Assembly (NCBI GenBank): GCA_002493865.1
Contig: DLAC01000001.1
Span: forward strand, 1,330 to 53,543
Direction of reading: 5' to 3'
Length of the DNA: 52,214 nt
Origin: Caryophanales bacterium UBA7057
Lineage (GTDB): Bacteria; Bacillota_I; Bacilli_A; RF39; UBA660
Below the pieces are notes generated by a model. The model was given only the letters and a program-made list of their open reading frames with translations. It made no database searches and was not told the DNA's origin. This document shows, piece after piece, positions 49,799 to 52,214 of this stretch. The position numbers were made by a program, and so were the translations under genes. Within the stretch, counting starts at the first letter, position 1. Each line of letters starts with the position of its first letter.

Positions 49799-51559
49799 CT
49801 ATTCATTTACACTTACCATATTTTCTCCAAATAATTTGATGGCATCATCTACAATGGAATTATCTGGTAAAGCGGTATTATCTTCATTCAAATTTTTATT
49901 CACAGATTCTTTCTGCTTGAAGGAAGAATTCAAATCCAAGTATTGATAATTAATACCATTATTTTTATTTTCAATATATTTATTTTTTTCAATTTCCCAT
50001 TCTTCGTTTGTCAAATATGCCACATGATATTCTTCTCCAAAAATTTTAAATAGCAATTGTTCAATTTGTGTATTAAATTGAAATCCTCTACTAACTACTG
50101 ATTCATAATCAAATGTAATAATAATTTCATGGCTTCCTGAGGCACGAATAGTGGCATCAGATAGGTAACAAGCAGCTGCTCCATATTTGTTATCTAAAGC
50201 ATAGTCATTTAACAAATTCCAGCTGTTTTTTATATGAAGTAATTTATCTTTAGATGCACTATAGAAACAATTATTAATAATAATTGAATTTCTTTCGGAA
50301 AAATTAGTATCAGCATGAGTATCAATTTGACTTTCTGCTGATTCAGAATTTGAATCAAAACTTTTTTCTTTTTTTTGAGAAGTCATATGACTATCAACAT
50401 CTATATTATCATCTGTCATTTTCATTGTATTTTGAACATTTGTATCATATTTAATTTGTTCACTATCAGTATTATTTTCAGATTCTGATGAAACATTTTT
50501 TAAAGTTGTATTATAACTTTTTTTATTTCTTTGATAGATAAATGATAATATCTTAGTTTCAAATATAATTCTAAGATTATTACTTTCCTTTAATGCAATT
50601 GCAATCTCATCCATTTTTTCCACAAATGAAAGTAAAAATTCAATATCACAATCAGTATTTTCATAGGAATAGTAATTTATAATCATATTTCTACAAAGAA
50701 CCATTAAATCTTGAGAAAATATTACTAAGTCTTTTCCACAATTATAGATGAAATCAATAAACTCTATGATTTTATTAATTTCACCATTTTCCACCAGTGA
50801 TAAAAATTCTTTTTTCTTCTCTATTGACACAATGCCATTCAACTCTTCAAAATCATCTAATGTTATTTTTTGGTCAGAATACGAAACCAATTTATCTAAC
50901 ATACCAATAGCATCACGAAATCCACCGTCTGAAAGATTAGCTATACTTTTTAAAATTTCATCATCTATTTTAATATTTTCGGATTCACAAATATAGCGAA
51001 GCCTATGAATAATATCATCCTCACGAACCCGATGGAAATCTAAACATTGACATCTAGAAATGATAGTCACAGGAACTTTATGAACATCTGTAGTAGCAAG
51101 TATAAAAATTACATGTTCAGGAGGCTCTTCTAATGTTTTAAGTAATGCATTAAATGCTCCCGATGATAGCATATGTACTTCATCTATAACATAGACTTTA
51201 TATTTTAATTCTGTTGGAACTAGAGATACTTTATTTTTAATTTCACGAATTTCATCTACGCCGTTGTTAGAAGCAGCATCTAATTCTATAATATCAGGAC
51301 AATTTCCATTCAAAATAGAAATACAATTTTTACATTTTCCACAGGCAATCCCATCTTGAAGATTCAAACAATTTATATTTTTGGCTAAAATTCTAGCCAT
51401 TGTAGTTTTTCCAGTTCCCCTAGGACCACAAAATAAATACGCATGACTAATTCTATTTAGTTTCAGTGAATTTTTAATTATTTTAACAATTGCAGATTGA
51501 CCAGAAACGTCATCTAAATCCGATGGTCTGTATTTTCTATAAAGTGTTTGATAAGACAT
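49799..51559 (-). CDS. dnaX: DNA polymerase III gamma/tau subunit
   Basis: 586 residues. Walker A GPRGTGKT (45-52), a zinc module with C64, C73, C76 and C79, ELDAASNNGVDEIR, VIDEVHMLSSGAFNALLKTLEEP and ISRCQ. The third domain and an extended low-complexity tau region (about 360-450, Ser/Asp/Asn-rich) lead to a C-terminal domain. It is the motor of the clamp loader. A promoter with two overlapping TATAAT boxes (51583-51588 and 51597-51602; weak -35s) probably lies upstream. Confidence 0.97.
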   Translation of the reverse strand: MSYQTLYRKYRPSDLDDVSGQSAIVKIIKNSLKLNRISHAYLFCGPRGTGKTTMARILAKNINCLNLQDGIACGKCKNCISILNGNCPDIIELDAASNNGVDEIREIKNKVSLVPTELKYKVYVIDEVHMLSSGAFNALLKTLEEPPEHVIFILATTDVHKVPVTIISRCQCLDFHRVREDDIIHRLRYICESENIKIDDEILKSIANLSDGGFRDAIGMLDKLVSYSDQKITLDDFEELNGIVSIEKKKEFLSLVENGEINKIIEFIDFIYNCGKDLVIFSQDLMVLCRNMIINYYSYENTDCDIEFLLSFVEKMDEIAIALKESNNLRIIFETKILSFIYQRNKKSYNTTLKNVSSESENNTDSEQIKYDTNVQNTMKMTDDNIDVDSHMTSQKKEKSFDSNSESAESQIDTHADTNFSERNSIIINNCFYSASKDKLLHIKNSWNLLNDYALDNKYGAAACYLSDATIRASGSHEIIITFDYESVVSRGFQFNTQIEQLLFKIFGEEYHVAYLTNEEWEIEKNKYIENKNNGINYQYLDLNSSFKQKESVNKNLNEDNTALPDNSIVDDAIKLFGENMVSVNE

Positions 51560-51614
51560 AATTCACCTCCAAAACTACTAATATTATACCATATTCATTA
51601 TACTTTTTTATTAA

Positions 51615-52058
51615 TTAATCTCTTTTTTTAGAAAAAAAATTTTTCAAAATTTTACTACACTCTTCTTCTAAAATTCCTGTAAGTAATTCTACAGGTTTTC
51701 CATAGCTATTATCACTCAAAATTTGATAAATTAAAGTGTAATCAGAATTATTAGGAACAGTTCCACAAATTACCTTTTTAATTCGAGATTGATTAATTGC
51801 ACTAGAACACATTGGGCATGGTAAAAGTGTCACATAAAGCGAACAATCATTTAATCTCCAATCCTTTAAGATTTTAGATGCTTCCTGTATTACATTGATT
51901 TCTGCATGCCTTATTACACAATTATCTTGAATACGAGTATTATGTGACTTAGCAATAATTTTGTTTTTATAAACAAGCACTGCTCCAACTGGAACTTCTC
52001 CTTCTTCTAGAGCTATTTTAGCTTCGTTTAAAGCCTCCAGCATATATTTTTCATACAT
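51615..52058 (-). CDS. tadA: tRNA adenosine-34 deaminase
   Basis: 147 residues from the ATG at 52058 (MYEKYMLEALNEAKIA), preceded by GGAAG. Zinc-deaminase motifs: HAEINVIQEA (His and catalytic Glu) and PCPMCSSAI. It deaminates A34 to inosine in tRNA-Arg. Bacillus also has tadA beside the SRP RNA and dnaX. A cytosine-deaminase paralog is less likely because of the N-terminus and context. Confidence 0.93.
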   Translation of the reverse strand: MYEKYMLEALNEAKIALEEGEVPVGAVLVYKNKIIAKSHNTRIQDNCVIRHAEINVIQEASKILKDWRLNDCSLYVTLLPCPMCSSAINQSRIKKVICGTVPNNSDYTLIYQILSDNSYGKPVELLTGILEEECSKILKNFFSKKRD

Positions 52059-52081
52059 TATTATCACTTCCAAACAAAAAA

Positions 52082-52153
52082 GTGCACATAAATATATAAT
52101 GTTAAGGCTGCTATCTTCCGATCCTGACCTGGTTCCATCAATATTTATTGCAC
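52082..52153 (-). ncRNA. ffs: Small SRP RNA (4.5S-type)
   Basis: On the minus strand CAGGTCAGGATCGGAAGATAGCAGCC is split here as GGTCAGGATCGGAAG and ATAGCAGCC, the conserved apical GGAA tetraloop hairpin bound by Ffh. GTGCA and TGCAC at the ends close a ~72-nt rod, followed by six U residues (about 52076-52081). The compact size is the 4.5S type rather than the ~270-nt Bacillus form. A TATAAT lies at 52165-52170. It is next to tadA-dnaX, as in Bacillus. Confidence 0.9.
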
Positions 52154-52164
52154 GTATATATTCT

Positions 52165-52170
52165 ATTATA
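52165..52170 (-). promoter_or_regulatory. -10 box of the SRP RNA gene
   Basis: TATAAT on the minus strand about 12 nt before the mapped RNA end; a TTCTTG at a 15-nt spacing may be the -35. Confidence 0.5.
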
Positions 52171-52214
52171 TTTTTTTAAAAAAAACAAGAATTATTATTA
52201 ATTTTATGTTTCAC

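Noticed and set aside
1..52214. CRISPR array, insertion sequence or prophage
   Set aside because: No regularly spaced short repeats, transposase motifs, integrase or phage structural genes were seen.

Overview
The window is AT-rich chromosome of a low-GC Gram-positive (Firmicutes, class Bacilli in the broad sense; probably an uncultured gut lineage near Erysipelotrichales/RF39, which is inference). Evidence: standard code with TGA used as a stop in many genes, strong Shine-Dalgarno sites, a T-box leader, and gene order matching the Bacillus origin-proximal region (SRP RNA-tadA-dnaX-ebfC-recR-bofA-holB-ricT-trmN6-rsmI; metG-tatD-3D protein-rsmA-yabG-veg-spoVG; pth-mfd-spoVT; yabP-yabQ-divIC-tilS-ftsH-dusB-lysS-cysS-clpC). 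Almost everything is on the minus strand; the only plus-strand gene is at 33748-34674. Sporulation genes yabP, yabQ, yabG, bofA, spoVT and spoVG are present, and candidate sigma-E and sigma-G promoters precede yabP and spoVT, so the organism is probably a spore former.

Layout from left to right (transcription runs right to left). 1-2105: a small secreted protein and a MacB-like ABC transporter, bacteriocin-like in layout. 2384-12583: housekeeping genes (yugP-like, cysS, clpC, a DcuC/YfcC-like transporter, lysS, an RDD protein, dusB). 12680-16924: an accessory six-gene cassette under one strong promoter, with a MiaB-like radical SAM enzyme lacking TRAM, two paralogous putative Cys-His-Asp proteins on either side of it, a 239-aa protein, and two paralogous small proteins, one carrying an in-frame TGA at a Trp position. 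17007-26973: ftsH, tilS, a large tail-anchored repeat protein, divIC and the sporulation cluster. 27024-33660: a SipW-like signal peptidase, a 3D-domain protein, tatD, a hydrolase lying between two copies of an intergenic unit, and metG/dut under a Met-type T-box. 33748-39346: a zinc phospholipase-like gene, spoVT, unknown genes (one frameshifted) and an ABC-2 exporter. 39347-39673: a probable ~105-nt structured RNA with its own strong promoter and terminator. 39674-52153: def, mfd, pth, a gene made of tandem copies of the ribosomal protein S3 N-terminus, rsmI, a CYTH-like gene, trmN6, ricT, holB, bofA, recR, ebfC, dnaX, tadA and the SRP RNA.

The best candidates for undescribed biology are the radical SAM cassette (12680-16924), the S3 N-terminus mimic with a perfect 26-bp palindrome upstream (44293-44835), the orphan RNA (39503-39608) and the 16-repeat tail-anchored protein (20405-22861). 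All coordinates and starts were read by eye; family assignments rest on motif recognition, not database searches.
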